Assembly (NCBI GenBank): GCA_963735885.1
Contig: CAVTMP010000007.1
Coordinates: forward strand, 310,001 to 374,000
Direction: 5' to 3'
Source: JBBSBL01 sp963735885
GTDB taxonomy: Bacteria > Actinomycetota > Thermoleophilia > Solirubrobacterales > Solirubrobacteraceae
Length of the DNA stretch: 64,000 nucleotides
A model generated the notes under the pieces. The model did not search any database, was not told the DNA's origin, and worked only from the letters and a program-made list of their open reading frames with translations. The position numbers and the translations under genes were made by a program. Shown here one piece after another: positions 36,070 to 45,826 of the stretch; the stretch's first letter is position 1; each line of letters begins with the position of its first letter.

Positions 36070-36520
36070 TCAGCCGCGGCCGGCGACTTGTCGGACTTGT
36101 TCGGCCGCTCCAGAAGCTGTCAGCGCAAAGTCCTCGTTCTCCGCAGCGTCTTCGGGCGTGGCGAAATAGGCAAGCTGTTCGAGGATGTGGGTCTTTTCGG
36201 CGTCGCTGATGCGGAAGAATCGCGAGACCGAGGCGTCGATCTGGGCTTCGGTGGCAGCGGTGCGGGCGTCGGGCCAGCCGTTCGGCTTCGTCGGCGGTCC
36301 GGGCTCGGCGGCTTGGAGGGTGAGAGCGCAGCATCTGCTCGACCGCTCGGACGAAGCTCGTGGTCCTCGGTGTTCGGGAGCGGGCAGCCGCGCAAGTAGA
36401 CGGGCTTGATCTCGTAGTCGTAGTAGCGGGTTGAGAAGAGCCAGCGAAAGAGGCTGCTGTTCAGCACGCCGAGAAGGCCGGTCAGGCTGCGCCCGTCGCG
36501 GGCAACGATGTTGGAGAGGT
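36070..36520 (-). pseudogene. C-terminal remnant of a type II restriction-modification methylase
   Basis: On the minus strand, frames can be joined into a piece of about 145 residues: VLNSSLFRWLFST, then DYEIKPVYLRGCPLP, and a tail RFFRISDAEKTHILEQLAYF. A target-recognition segment of the form LLNS-K/S-LF-x-W followed by YE-I-x-x-LP is typical of Eco57I/TaqI-type adenine methylases with fused specificity domains. At least two frameshifts and loss of everything upstream of about 36520, where the reductase gene begins, make it a remnant. Confidence 0.55.
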
Positions 36521-36527
36521 CGGGTAT

Positions 36528-37091
36528 TCAGCGCCTGGTCTCGTACCTGGTCAGGAGCACGCCGTCGGGAAACGTCCGGGTCTCCACCAGGTTCAGGTTC
36601 ACCCAGTTGTCCAGGGCCGTGAAGAACGGCGTGCCGCCGCCCACCAGGACCGGGTGGGTGACGATCGCGTACTCGTCGATCAGCCCGGCCCGCATGGCCG
36701 CCGCGGCGAGGGTGGCGCCGCCGACGTCCATGGGACCGCCATCCTCAGCCTTGAGCCGGGTGATCTCGGTGACGGCGTCGCCGGTGACCAGGCGGGCGTT
36801 CCAGTCGACCGCGCTGGTCGTCGAGGAGAACACCACCTTCGGCATGTCCCGCCAGCGGCGGGCGAACTCGATCTGCGCCGGTGTGGCGCCAGGCTGCTGG
36901 TCGGCGGTCGGCCAGTGGGAGCTCATCGTCTCCCACAGTTTGCGCCCGTACAGCGCCAGGCCCGTCGCCCCCACCCGGTCGGACCACCACTGGAACAGCT
37001 CGTCGCTCGGCACGCTCCAGCCGAGGTCGTCGCCGGGCGCGGCGATGTAGCCGTCCAGGCTCAGGTTCATGCCAAAGGTCAGTTTCCGCAT
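36528..37091 (-). CDS. RibD C-terminal/dihydrofolate-reductase-like protein
   Basis: The 187-residue protein is a single RibD_C domain: MRKLTFGMNLSLDGYIA, YGRKLWETMSSHW, MPKVVFSSTT, DVGGATLAAAAMRAGLIDEY and VTHPVLVGGGTPFF. Actinobacteria have many such stand-alone reductases; they are often near PadR or stress genes and their substrates are unknown. ATG 37091 follows a GGAGG at 9 bases. The gene is intact between two remnants. Confidence 0.88.
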   Translation of the reverse strand: MRKLTFGMNLSLDGYIAAPGDDLGWSVPSDELFQWWSDRVGATGLALYGRKLWETMSSHWPTADQQPGATPAQIEFARRWRDMPKVVFSSTTSAVDWNARLVTGDAVTEITRLKAEDGGPMDVGGATLAAAAMRAGLIDEYAIVTHPVLVGGGTPFFTALDNWVNLNLVETRTFPDGVLLTRYETRR

Positions 37092-37259
37092 GGCGTCAGC
37101 CTCCCGTGAGTCGGTATTCGGCGTACAGACCAACACGGCGCGGAAAATTCATCGGTCAGACCACACCGAGGGCCGGTTGACCACCGCGCCAAGCGGATGC
37201 TGCGTACGGAAGGGACCATCTACCGGACGCTTCAACGGCACGACGACAACGACAGTTCA

Positions 37260-37580
37260 GCGCGCTGATTGGGCTCGGCTCGCGCCGCCCCGTCTGCACG
37301 AGCGCGGTGCCGGCGGTGGTCTCGTGGAAGCGACGAATGAGCTGAGCCGCGCTCACCGGCCGCCCGTCGGAGAGGCTGACCGGAGAGCTGTCGATCGTCT
37401 TGCCGTCAATGTAGGTGAGCACCTCGGCGTCCGTGCTCGTCGATGCCCAGCAGGCGCGGGGCGCTATCGAAGCCCGCGGCCTCGAGGTGGCGCAGGACGG
37501 CGTGCACGAGGTCCGAGCGGGCGTGTCGCCGATGCGCGTGATGCCGACGGTCTGGCGCCCACCGTGGAACGCCTGTTCGC
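37260..37580 (-). pseudogene. N-terminal fragment of an aminoglycoside phosphotransferase (APH) family gene
   Basis: Across two frames the minus strand reads GGRQTVGITRIGDT, then RSDLVHAVLRHLEAAGFDSAPRLLGID and EVLTYIDG...AAQLIRRFHETTAG. This is the N lobe of an APH-fold kinase. The catalytic loop (HGDLGPHN-like) is missing, so it is a truncated copy. It abuts the ParA-like remnant without a gap, which suggests recombination joined them. Confidence 0.55.
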
Positions 37581-38239
37581 CGCGGGCGATTGCCGCGCTG
37601 TGCGGGATCAGGGCGAGCCGCTCGCAGCGGTGCGCGGCCAGGCGCCGCAGCGCGCGGACGCTGGCGCTGGGGCGCCGCTCGGTCGTGATCGCCAGCAGCG
37701 CCTCGCGCCAGCGCCCCGGCGCGGGCAGTGCGTCGTCGGCGAGCAGCGTCTGCGCGGTCGACCGCGGCCTGGGTGGCCGGGAGGGTCCAGAGCAGATGGG
37801 TGGCCCGGGCCAGGATCGCGTCGGAGCTCGCCCACGCCGTCCCGCAGTCGACGACCACCAGGCCGTGCGCGGCTTGCGCGTCGGACAGGAGCGCTCGCAG
37901 GTGCTCGGGCTCCGGCTCGCTGTGGCGGCGGGGCGTGGAGGCGACCAGTCGCAGGCCGGGTTGGAGCTCGAGGAACGTGCGCTGTGGTGCCTGCCCTGCG
38001 GCGACCTGGGTGGCGAGCGCGGGGAGCGAGAAGCGGGTGGCGTGGCCGGTGAGCACGGCGAGGCCGCCGCGGCGTGGGTCGGACTCGGTGAGCAGGACGG
38101 GCGCGGCGCTCTCGTTGGCGGCTTGCTGGGCGAGGCAGAGCGCGAGCGTCGAGGCGCCCGAGCCGCCGACCAGCCCGCAGACGGCGACCAGCGGCCCGCC
38201 GGGCTCGTCGAACGCGAGCCCGCACGCCACCGCAGGCAC
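37581..38239 (-). pseudogene. ParA/MinD-like ATPase remnant
   Basis: From GTG 38239 the protein reads PLVAVCGLVGGSGASTLALCLAQQ, a deviant P-loop, then VLLTESDPRRGGLAVL and HGLVVVDCGTAW (Walker B), as in CpaE/MinD-like ATPases. A shift near 37750 moves the frame to LPAPGRWREALLAITTE...RALRRLAAHRCERLALIPHS, after which the APH fragment follows. Such ATPases serve partition, pilus or secretion machines; none remains here. Confidence 0.55.
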
Positions 38240-38273
38240 CGCGCGGCCCGGGTGGGCAGGCCGATGCGGGCGG

Positions 38274-38602
38274 TCAGGGCTGCGGCGCCCATCGCCTGAC
38301 TGCCCATCCCCTGGGGGTGCGTGCGACGGTGGCGAGGGAGACGCGGTGTCGCGCCCCCTGGGGGTCGGCGCGTCCGCCCGCGAGCTGCTCCTCCCAGGTG
38401 ACGCAGACCGCCGCCCGCACGCGGCCCCGGGCCCCCGCGCTGGATGTCGATCGCGACGACGCGGCCGCGGGTGCCGAGCCGCTCGCGAGACAGGGTCGGG
38501 TCGTGGGCGCGGAGTCGGGCCTGCGCGGCCAGTTGGTCGGCGAGCGGCCCGGTCGCGAGCGCGGCCACGCGTCGCTGCTGGCGGGCGATCGTGCGCCTGA
38601 CC
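38274..38602 (-). pseudogene. Unidentified small protein remnant upstream of the ParA-like gene
   Basis: Two joined frames give about 100 residues: RRVAALATGPLADQLAAQARLRAHDP, LGTRGRVVAIDIQRG, then RVRAAVCVTWEEQLAGG and a tail TPRGWAVRRWAPQP. There is one frameshift near 38440 and no clear start codon. It lies 34 bases upstream of the ParA-like gene on the same strand and probably belonged to the same operon. No function assigned. Confidence 0.4.
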
Positions 38603-38689
38603 CCTGCACGACTACCTCATCGACGCGCTCACCGCCCACTCCCGCGGCCACCCCGCCCCGCTACTGGCCTGACCGCACCAAGCGACTGA

Positions 38690-38960
38690 ACGCCGGCGGC
38701 GACCAGCTCGCCCTCGCCGAACTGATGCCTGGAGTCGCACACCTTGGGCCAGTGCACGATCACCTGTCGACCGCCGAGGCCGGCAGCAGCTCGCGGCCCT
38801 TGCCCTCATGACCGGCCTGGCCGCCGGGCTTGCGGCCCGACGGATCCTTGCCGCGCCTGGGCGGCGCGCTGGGCGGATCAGCGCTCGGCGGCTGGGAGGT
38901 CAAGCGCCTGGGACCCGGTCCACCCACGGAGCTCTGCCATGACTGAGGGAGAACCTGCGA
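38690..38960 (-). mobile_element. IS66-family transposase N-terminal remnant
   Basis: The minus strand reads QPPSADPPSAPPRR, DPSGRKPGGQAGHEGKGREL and, after a shift near 38762, VIVHWPKVCDSRHQFGEGEL. The GRKPGGQ-GHEGK segment and the H-W-P-x-x-C zinc-finger-like part are typical of IS66 transposases. The catalytic domain is absent and no terminal inverted repeats were found. Confidence 0.65.
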
Positions 38961-39580
38961 CATCGTCTGCTTCTTCCAGAGCGCCCAGAAGTTCAAGACG
39001 AGGTACGCGACGTTCGGCTTCAGCGACAAGGCGAACCTCGTACGAAGGCTCCATGTGGCCGACCTCCTTCGCGTTGAAAGAAGCTGACCGCGGCCGAAGA
39101 GGCGAGGATCACCGCGCTCGTGAAGAACGCGGTCGGGTGAGGACTCGGCGTTTCACCGTGGAGAGCCGGCACAACCGCACGGAGTACGCCGGCGGCGGCG
39201 AGCGGCGCGCGCTCGCAGACGTGACGGACGGCGGCGACGTCGAGGCCGGGGAGCATCATCGCCTCAGCGCCGGCACCGGGTTGCAGGTGCCCACCGAGCC
39301 ACGCCGCCATCGCGTCCTGTCCCCACTCGCCGGACGCGATAGCCAGCATCGCTCGCTCGGCCTCGTCGATCGCGCAGGTCCAGGTTGGCTACCCGCATCA
39401 CGGTCTCGACGCATGATGTCTCGCAGCCGCGCCCTGAACTCTCGTGGCCGATCCGCTCACGCCCGCTCCGGGCGAAACCGAGGAGCGCGGCGAAGCGCCC
39501 GCGCCGCAGCCCCTTTCGTGCGACGCAGCAGCGAACGCCGGCAGGTCCCGGTTGCCCCGGCGTGCGTGTACGTTGCCACG
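38961..39580. other. Stretch without an assignable gene
   Basis: On the minus strand near 39040-39375 a short open frame (AIDEAERAMLAIASGEWGQDAMAAWLGGHL) looks coding, but I cannot place it in a family. It may be the tail of a broken gene. Nothing else is recognised. Confidence 0.4.
39569..39574 (+). promoter_or_regulatory. Candidate -10 box TACGTT for the hydrolase gene
   Basis: TACGTT ends 6 bases before GTG 39581. Confidence 0.35.
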
Positions 39581-40382
39581 GTGGAGGTCGTCCGGGCGAA
39601 CGGGCTCGAGATCGCCTACGAGCGCGTCGGCGAGGGGCCGCCGCTCGTGTTCGTGCACGGCGCCGCCGAGGACGGCCGCGTGTGGCAGCCGCAGCTCGCC
39701 GCCCTGGCCGACGAGTTCACGGTCGTCGCCTGGGACGAGCCGGGGGCGGGTCGCTCCTCGGATGTGCCGGCGGACTTCGGCCTGGCGGACTACGCGGACT
39801 GCCTCGCGGCGCTGATCGAGGCGCTCGCGCTCGGACCGGCGCACGTCGCCGGCCTCTCCTGGGGCGGCACCGTCGCGCAGGAGCTCTACCGCCACCATCC
39901 CGAGCTCGTCGCGACCCTGATCCTCGTCGATACGTACGCCGGCTGGAAGGGGTCGCTGCCCGAGGAGGAGGTGCGTGCCCGGGTCGCGGGCGTGCGTCAG
40001 ATGCTCGCAGCGCCCGCCGAGGAGTTCGATCCCACCCTTCCCGGGCTGTTCGCCGGCGACCCGCCGGCCGAGTTCGTCCCGCTGCTCGAGGAGATCGCCG
40101 CCGCCGTCCGCCCCGAGAGCCTCAGGACGCAGCTGTTCGTGATGGCCGAGGCCGACCAGCGCGACCTGCTGCCCCGCATCGCCGTGCCGACCCTGCTCAT
40201 CTGGGGCGAGCTCGACGTCCGCTCGCCGCTCAGCGTCGCGCGCCAGTTCGAGCAGGCGATCCCGGACACGAAGCTCGTCGTAATCCCCGGCTGCCGGTCA
40301 CGTCAGCAACCTCGAGCGGCCCGAGCAGTTCAACCAGGCCGTGCGCGAGTTCTGCCGCGCCCACTCGCCGCGTTCGACCTAA
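39581..40382 (+). CDS. Alpha/beta hydrolase (one frameshift near the C-terminus)
   Basis: The protein of about 267 residues has LVFVHGAAEDGRVWQPQL (oxyanion HG), the nucleophile in VAGLSWGGTVAQEL (GLSWGG), the acid in LLIWGELDVRSP and, after a shift, GHVSNLERPEQFNQAVREF with the catalytic His. One extra base near 40292 (ggc-t-gcc-ggt) breaks the frame just before this His; removing it restores the normal ending at 40380-40382. An uninterrupted but unnatural frame continues past the break. Substrate unknown. Confidence 0.8.
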
Positions 40383-40462
40383 GACCACCGCTTCGCCGCC
40401 CCCACGGTGCATGCCCGAAGTCACGGTCTTCGCCATCTCGTAGCTGTCGGGTCGCAGGCGCC

Positions 40463-41903
40463 TCAGCGAGCCGGCTCCGCTTCCCGAGCCGGCCCCGCCG
40501 GTCCCTTCACCCGGGGGAGCTCGACTCCTTCCAGCCGCTTCAGCCGCTTGATCGCGGCCCGGACGTGGGTGAGATATCGCTCGAGCGCCGCCTGCACGGA
40601 CGGCTCGGCCGCGTGGTCGGGCAGTGCGCGAAGCAGGTTGAGCCGGCTCTCGGCCACCCAGGCCGCGACGTCGGGCTCGCTCAACCACCGCTTCTCCGCT
40701 CTCCACGTGCGGCTCACCATGCGCGGCCAGTCCTCGATGCTGCTGGGGTAGGGGTTGGGTGGGCACAGCCGGTTCTTGTCGGCATCGTCGTCCCGGTGGG
40801 TCTCGACGAAGCCGGCGAGGGCTGCGTTGAACGTTGGTGAGTTGTGCCGGATCTGCTGGAGCACGATCCGGCCGGGCTGGAAGATGGGCGTGGCGGGGCG
40901 TTGCGCAGGCCGAGCGCCGTGCAGTCCACGTGCAGGACGTGGGGGCCGGTCTCGACCTCCCCCTGTTCGAGCACGATCCGGTCTGCCTCGATCCGCCGCA
41001 CCCGGCCCAGCCTGACGATGTCCTCGATCTGCCGCAGGGCGTCGAGCTCGCGGGCGCTGAGCATCGTGCCGCGGTACATCGTTGCCGGCTGCGACGGGTC
41101 GATGCGGAGGAGCCGCCCCGAAGCCTCGAGCCGCTCGAACAGGTCGTTGATGTCCGCAGCCTGGGCGCCGGCCTCGGCATCGAGGGAGATGCCCGCCATG
41201 ATCGCGCCGGCCTGCGCCAGCGGCTGAAAGTGGCTGCGGTCGTGAAACCAGGCGTCCCGGGGCCGGATCCAACGAATCCGGTCTGGCTCCACGTCGTTGT
41301 CCAGAAGCCAGGTGCACGCGTCCGCCGCCGTCTTGCCGGACCCGAGAACGGTGTAGGACGAGGGCGATCGCGCGGCGGTCGGTAGGTCGTTGATGGGTAC
41401 GACCCGAGCACCTGACGCGACATCGAACGACGCGGCGTGAGTGGCCGGGATCGACGCCTCGAGGTACCGAGCGTCGACGACCTTGCGACGTACCGCGACA
41501 TCGTGAAGCTCTCCGGTGTTCAGGTCTCGGACCTGCTCACCGTCGGGCCCGCGCCCCACGTGCTCGTGGCCGGTCAGCATGCGGACCCGCCCGGTCTGCG
41601 TGAGCCGCACCGCCGCCTCGGCGAAGTACTTGCGGACCTCGTCGCCCGACGCCCGTTCGTAGTACCCGGCGTTTGCTGACCTGGTCGACGCGGTCGCCGC
41701 CGAGCGCCAACGAGTTCACCCCGTAATACGCGGAGGGGCTGTGCAGGCGAACGAACGGATACGCGTGCAGCCAGTGACCGCCCGGGGCTTGTTGACGGTC
41801 GATCACCGTCACCTCGACGTTTGGGTCGGCCGACAAGCGTGTCGGCGAAGGCCAGGCCGTTTGCACCCGCCCCAACGACCAGATAGTCGGTGTTCCCGAG
41901 CAC
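40463..41903 (-). pseudogene. FAD-dependent monooxygenase-like protein (three frameshifts)
   Basis: Joined frames give about 480 residues. The N-terminus DYLVVGAGANGLAFADTLVG is the FAD-binding Rossmann motif, followed by VTVIDRQQAPGGHWLHAYPF and a second nucleotide-binding segment YTVLGSGKTAADACTWLL, as in flavin-containing monooxygenase-like enzymes. Shifts lie near 41836, 41678 and 40897. The last part (FQPGRIVLQQIRHNSPTFNAALAGFVE) continues well to the stop. GTG 41903 has GGAGG upstream. It is either a decaying gene or affected by sequence errors. Confidence 0.7.
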
Positions 41904-42422
41904 GTTCTCCCTCCTTCTCCCCGACGCACGACCGTTCTATTCGGCCGGATCAGAATACGCCAACTTCGGATCGAAGCTGGAGCTGCCGTCGGCGACGGTC
42001 CAGGCCGCGCGCCAGACGTTCATCGCTGAGGTCGTGCGCCCGGCGGGGCGATTGGCGCGGTCTGGAGCGTCGGTGGCGCATCCGGCCACGATCGGATCGT
42101 CGCGGCCGTAATTCCTCGGCGGCCCGCAACCCCGCGTGCAACCCTGCATGCGCTTGACGATCACGGCACCCGCGGGCCGTCGTGGGGCAGACTGCCCGGC
42201 GGTCGGCGCGGCGCCTTGGCCGTATTCGCGTGCAGGCGAGGTGCACGCAATCACCGATGCCCGGACGGCACCGAAGCAGTAGGACGAAACCACCTCGGCT
42301 CAGCCCGGAGCGCCTCGTCGGTGTCAGGGCGTCCAGCGAGGGGGTGGGTCTTGGTCCGCAACGTCACATCCCAGCGGAGCCGCGAATTGCTGCGCGGGCA
42401 GCCGGTTCCACCTTCTGCCGCC
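41904..42422. other. Stretch without an assignable gene
   Basis: Open frames on both strands here lack recognisable motifs and have poor coding character. No promoter, repeat or RNA was identified. Confidence 0.4.
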
Positions 42423-42912
42423 ATGTCGGCCCGCGTGGCCGTCCTGGCGGGTGCCGCCTTCTTCGCGCTCATCCTCGTTCACGCCAGTCTGCGCAGCGGC
42501 GAGCCAACCGCGACCGACACCGGCCGCGAGGTTGTCGCCTTCGTGAAGCGTCACCAGGAACGGGCTGCAGCTCGGTGCCGTCGCCCTCGGGCTCGCGATG
42601 CCGGCGGCGCTCGTCTGGCTGTCCGGGCTGGTCGGTGCGCCGCGAAGGGCCGAGGGCGGCATTCCGTACGTTGCCGTCATCGCGCTCGCCGGCGGGGTGC
42701 TCGCCGCCGCGAGCGGCGTGATCGCAGCACTGATCGAGGGCACGACCGCCATCCGGATCAGCGATCTGGGTCCGGCCGGCGCGCGCGTGTGGTGGACGAT
42801 GCTCCTCCTCAGCACGGGCGCGATGCTCCTCGGGCTGCTGCTTCTGGTTGGGGCAACCGCGGTCGTGAGTGTGCAGAGGCGGCTCTTCGCCTCATCCGGG
42901 GGCTGGGCGTGA
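42423..42912 (+). pseudogene. Four-helix membrane protein (one frameshift)
   Basis: From ATG 42423 the protein reads SARVAVLAGAAFFALILVHASLRSG (TM1), shifts near 42560 (one extra base in ggaacggg), and continues NGLQLGAVALGLAMPAALVWL, then two further membrane segments (VAVIALAGGVLAAASGVIAALI, WWTMLLLSTGAMLLGLLLLVG). Length of about 160 residues may be short of its family because the C-terminal end is abrupt. No family is assigned. Confidence 0.55.
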
Positions 42913-43031
42913 CCGGCCCGGGTTCGGACGAGAGCGGACCAGCCCGCCGTCGCGAAGGCGCACGCCGAGGAGGCGAGGTCGTCCGCCGCTCCTTCCAGGA
43001 CGTCGTCACCCGCAAGCGCTACTGCGAGCGA

Positions 43032-44345
43032 CTAGACAGTCGCCGCGTAGACCGCCCAGCGGTCGGGGATGCCTTTGAGTTCGTGTTCGCCGCGGTCGGT
43101 GAAGTGCAGTTCGCTGCCGATGACGAGGTCGCGGACGGTGCGGGAGGCGAGGATCTCGCCGGCCTGCGCGAGGCGCATGATGCGGGCGGCGAGGTGGACG
43201 GCGAGTCCGGCGACGTCGTCGCTGGTGCGTTCGACTTCGCCGGTGTGCAGCCCGGTGCGAATGTTGAGGCCGAGGCCGCGCGCGTCGCTGATGATCTGGG
43301 CTGCGCAGCGCACGCCCTGTGCCGGGCCGGTGAAGAGGGCGAGCGCGCCGTCGCCGGTCGTCTTGATGGTCTGCCCGCCGTGCGTCTGGACGGCGGCGCG
43401 TGTCGCGGCGAGGTGACGGTCGAGCACGCTCGCCCAGGCCCGGTCCCCCGAATGCGCGGCGCGCCGGGTGGAGTCGACCAGGTCGGTGAACAGCACGGTC
43501 GACAGGATGCGGCTGGTTGGCGTGGTGGGCTCAGCGCCCGTGATGAACTCCTCGATGATGTCGGCGATCAGCTCCACGTCGAGCGCAAAGGTCGTGGCTG
43601 CGTCGCCGGGGATCTCGCGCAGGCGGGCGCCGGGGATCAGATTGGCGAACTCCCGCACGGTGTCCGCCGGAATCATCTTCAGGTCGCGTGGGTGGATGAC
43701 GAGCGTCGGTGCCTGGACGAGCGGGAGTGCTTCGCTGATGTTGCTCGTGAGTGACATGCGCAGCAGCCGAGCGGCCTGTCGCGGGGTCGCTGACGTCTGG
43801 ATGTAGCGCTTGAAGCGCTCGATGCGGACCGGGTCGGCCGCCCATGGCGGCGCGTAGAGCTCGGGCATCGGCCCCGGCCAGTCGGTCATCTCGGCGAGGG
43901 CCTGTGCGGCGGAATCGGCGAGCCCGGGGGAACTCGCAGCAGCGCCGCGCGCACTCGGTGAGAACGCGATCAGGCCGCCGACGCGCTCGGGCCGGGTGGC
44001 GGCCAGCAGCGCCAGCGACCGCGCTCCCTCGACGCTGCCGATGAGCACCGGACGCGGCGCGTCGGCCGCGTCCATCACCGCCAGCGCATCATCTGCGTGG
44101 GCTTCCAGCGTCAGGTCGTCCCTGATCGGATCCGACAGCCCGGCGTCGCGGCGGTCGTATTGGATCACCCGTGCGAACCGGCCCAGACGCTCGACCAGTC
44201 GAGCAGCTTCCGGGATGCTCCAGACCGTCTGGACGTTCGACGTAGTCCCGAGGCTGAGCAACAGGTCATGGTCGCCCGCGCCGAACACCTGATAGGCGAT
44301 CGCCAGTTCCCCGCTGCGCGCATAACGCGTCTCCGGGACCTCCAC
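43032..44345 (-). CDS. Class III nucleotide cyclase with N-terminal degenerate alpha/beta hydrolase
   Basis: The 437-residue protein has an alpha/beta-hydrolase domain (about 1-265) and a class III adenylate/guanylate cyclase domain (about 275-437). In the cyclase part VLFTDLVDST supplies the first metal Asp and IKTTGDGALALF the second, so catalysis is likely. In the hydrolase part the nucleophile elbow is IGSVEGARS, with Val where Ser is expected, and the catalytic His region (GDAATTFALD) lacks His. The domain may act as a ligand sensor. GTG 44345 follows TAGTGT (44357-44352) by 6 bases. Confidence 0.88.
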   Translation of the reverse strand: MEVPETRYARSGELAIAYQVFGAGDHDLLLSLGTTSNVQTVWSIPEAARLVERLGRFARVIQYDRRDAGLSDPIRDDLTLEAHADDALAVMDAADAPRPVLIGSVEGARSLALLAATRPERVGGLIAFSPSARGAAASSPGLADSAAQALAEMTDWPGPMPELYAPPWAADPVRIERFKRYIQTSATPRQAARLLRMSLTSNISEALPLVQAPTLVIHPRDLKMIPADTVREFANLIPGARLREIPGDAATTFALDVELIADIIEEFITGAEPTTPTSRILSTVLFTDLVDSTRRAAHSGDRAWASVLDRHLAATRAAVQTHGGQTIKTTGDGALALFTGPAQGVRCAAQIISDARGLGLNIRTGLHTGEVERTSDDVAGLAVHLAARIMRLAQAGEILASRTVRDLVIGSELHFTDRGEHELKGIPDRWAVYAATV

Positions 44346-44801
44346 ACCGCCACACTACCCGCGTTCCGCCCAGCGAAGGCTGCGCACCCGGGCGTTCCCG
44401 CAACGGACGAGAAGCAGGAGCGTCGCCTCGGGGTCAATTCCCGAACGCCGACCCAGGCGGGAGGGGCTCTCATGGACTCCCCGCCCGCTTGCGGGAACGA
44501 ACCGCCCCCTGGTCAGGCGTGTCGCGGCGATTCGTTGGCCAAGCGGTCCTCGCCAAGGGCCGTGAGCAGCGATGCCGAGTCGGTCATCCAGCCGAAGAGC
44601 GTCTCGATGACGAGCAGCGAAGCGTCATGATTGCTCGGTAGGCGCCCGGCAGCCGGCCGGGGGACCGGAGTCGACGTGGGCAACCAGCGGGGCGAGTTGC
44701 ACGGGAGGCAGCAGCGACACCCACGGCGGTACCGACCCGGCGGGCGGTAGCGCACGCGTGAAGCCGAGAGGAATCCCGCTGCTCTTGAAGTACAGACGGG
44801 C
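44346..44801. other. Stretch without an assignable gene
   Basis: Apart from the -10 box TAGTGT (44357-44352, minus strand) for the cyclase gene, I see no supported gene or repeat here. Confidence 0.4.
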
Positions 44802-45558
44802 ATGACGATTTCCATGCCGGAGCAGTCGCCGCAGCAGAGAAGGACTGCGCGGATCGCGGTGGCTGTGGTTCGACGTTCCTACGTCGCATCCACCGCCGCG
44901 CTCCTTCTCTACGACCCGGTGCTCAACGACACCGACTACATCCTCGGTGCCGGCGCCGACACCCGCGTCACGCTCGGCGCCTTCTTCGAGATCGTCCTGT
45001 GATCGGCAGACGTCGGCACGGCGGTCGTGATGTTCCCGATCCTCAAGCGATACAGCGAAACCCTCGTCGCTTGGCTACGTCGCGACTCGTGTCCGATCGA
45101 GTCGACGATCATCGGGGTCGGCGCGATCAGCCTGCTCTCGGTCGTCACCCTGCGCGACGACCTGGCCGAGTCCGCCGGCGCGGACAGGACCTCGCTCGAC
45201 GTGCGGGCAGGACCCTGGTCGCGATCCACGACTGGACGTTCCTGCTCGGGCCCGGATTCTGCGTCGGCGTCAACGGCCTCCTGCTCGGCTACCTGATGTA
45301 CCGCACCGGATTGATGCCGCCACGGCTCGCGCTGCTCGGCGTCATCGGCGGTCCGCTGATTTTCGTGTCGTCGATCGCGTCCTGTTCGGCGCCTACGAGC
45401 AGGACGGCCTGCGACGCGCCTCTTCTCGATGCCCGAGATCGTCTTCGAGGCGGCGTTTGGCATCTACCTGATCGTCAAGGGCTTCAGGCCCTCGCCGATC
45501 CTCGACGACGCTCGGTTTCCGGAGGGGACGGGGCCTCCCTGCGTCCTGCGGCGGCTGC
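44802..45558 (+). pseudogene. DUF4386 membrane protein, decayed
   Basis: Joining frames gives the DUF4386 pattern: LLLYDPVLNDTDYILGAGADTRV, FEIVL, GTAVVMFPILKRYSETLVA, ESTIIGVGAISLLSVVTLRDDLA, VAIHDWTFLLGPGFCVGVNGLLLGYLMYRTGL, LLGVIGGPLIF and a final IYLIVKGFRPSPI. At least five frame changes occur within 750 bases, much denser than elsewhere, and one sits beside a base substitution. This looks like true decay. Function of the family is unknown. Confidence 0.65.
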
Positions 45559-45660
45559 GCCGTAGACGTTGCCCTAGCCTCGATCCACCGGCGTGTCGGG
45601 TGGTTCTGCTGGCGCTCTGCGCGCTGCCGCAGTTGTGCGTAGACGTTCATGAACTGGACA

Positions 45661-45666
45661 TACACT
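45661..45666 (+). promoter_or_regulatory. Candidate -10 box TACACT for the 50-aa gene
   Basis: TACACT ends 7 bases before ATG 45674. Confidence 0.4.
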
Positions 45667-45673
45667 CGCGCAC

Positions 45674-45826
45674 ATGAAGATCGGAACCGCCATCGGGCTC
45701 GGAGCGGTGATCGGCTTGGCGCTTGGCATCGTTGTCAGCGTCACCACTGATGTCCCGCTTGCGCCCGAGGTGGGGCTCGTGCTCGGTGCGCTCCTTGGCT
45801 GGCTCTCGCGCCGGGACCGGGCGTAG
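45674..45826 (+). CDS. 50-residue membrane hairpin protein
   Basis: This small gene encodes MKIGTAIGLGAVIGLALGI, a first glycine-rich membrane segment, a short loop (TTDVPLAPE) and a second segment VGLVLGALLGWLSRRDRA with a basic end. The glycine zipper pattern suggests a tight helical hairpin. A -10 box at the usual distance and clean boundaries support expression. No family is recognised; similar tiny proteins may be structural or act as membrane stress or toxin peptides, which is speculation. Confidence 0.6.
   Translation: MKIGTAIGLGAVIGLALGIVVSVTTDVPLAPEVGLVLGALLGWLSRRDRA

Noticed and set aside
35924..36334. Minus-strand open frame across tRNA-Phe reading ...ARPGLEPGTPRFSVV...
   Set aside because: It is the antisense of the tRNA and its terminator joined to part of the methylase remnant; such translations are a common annotation artefact.
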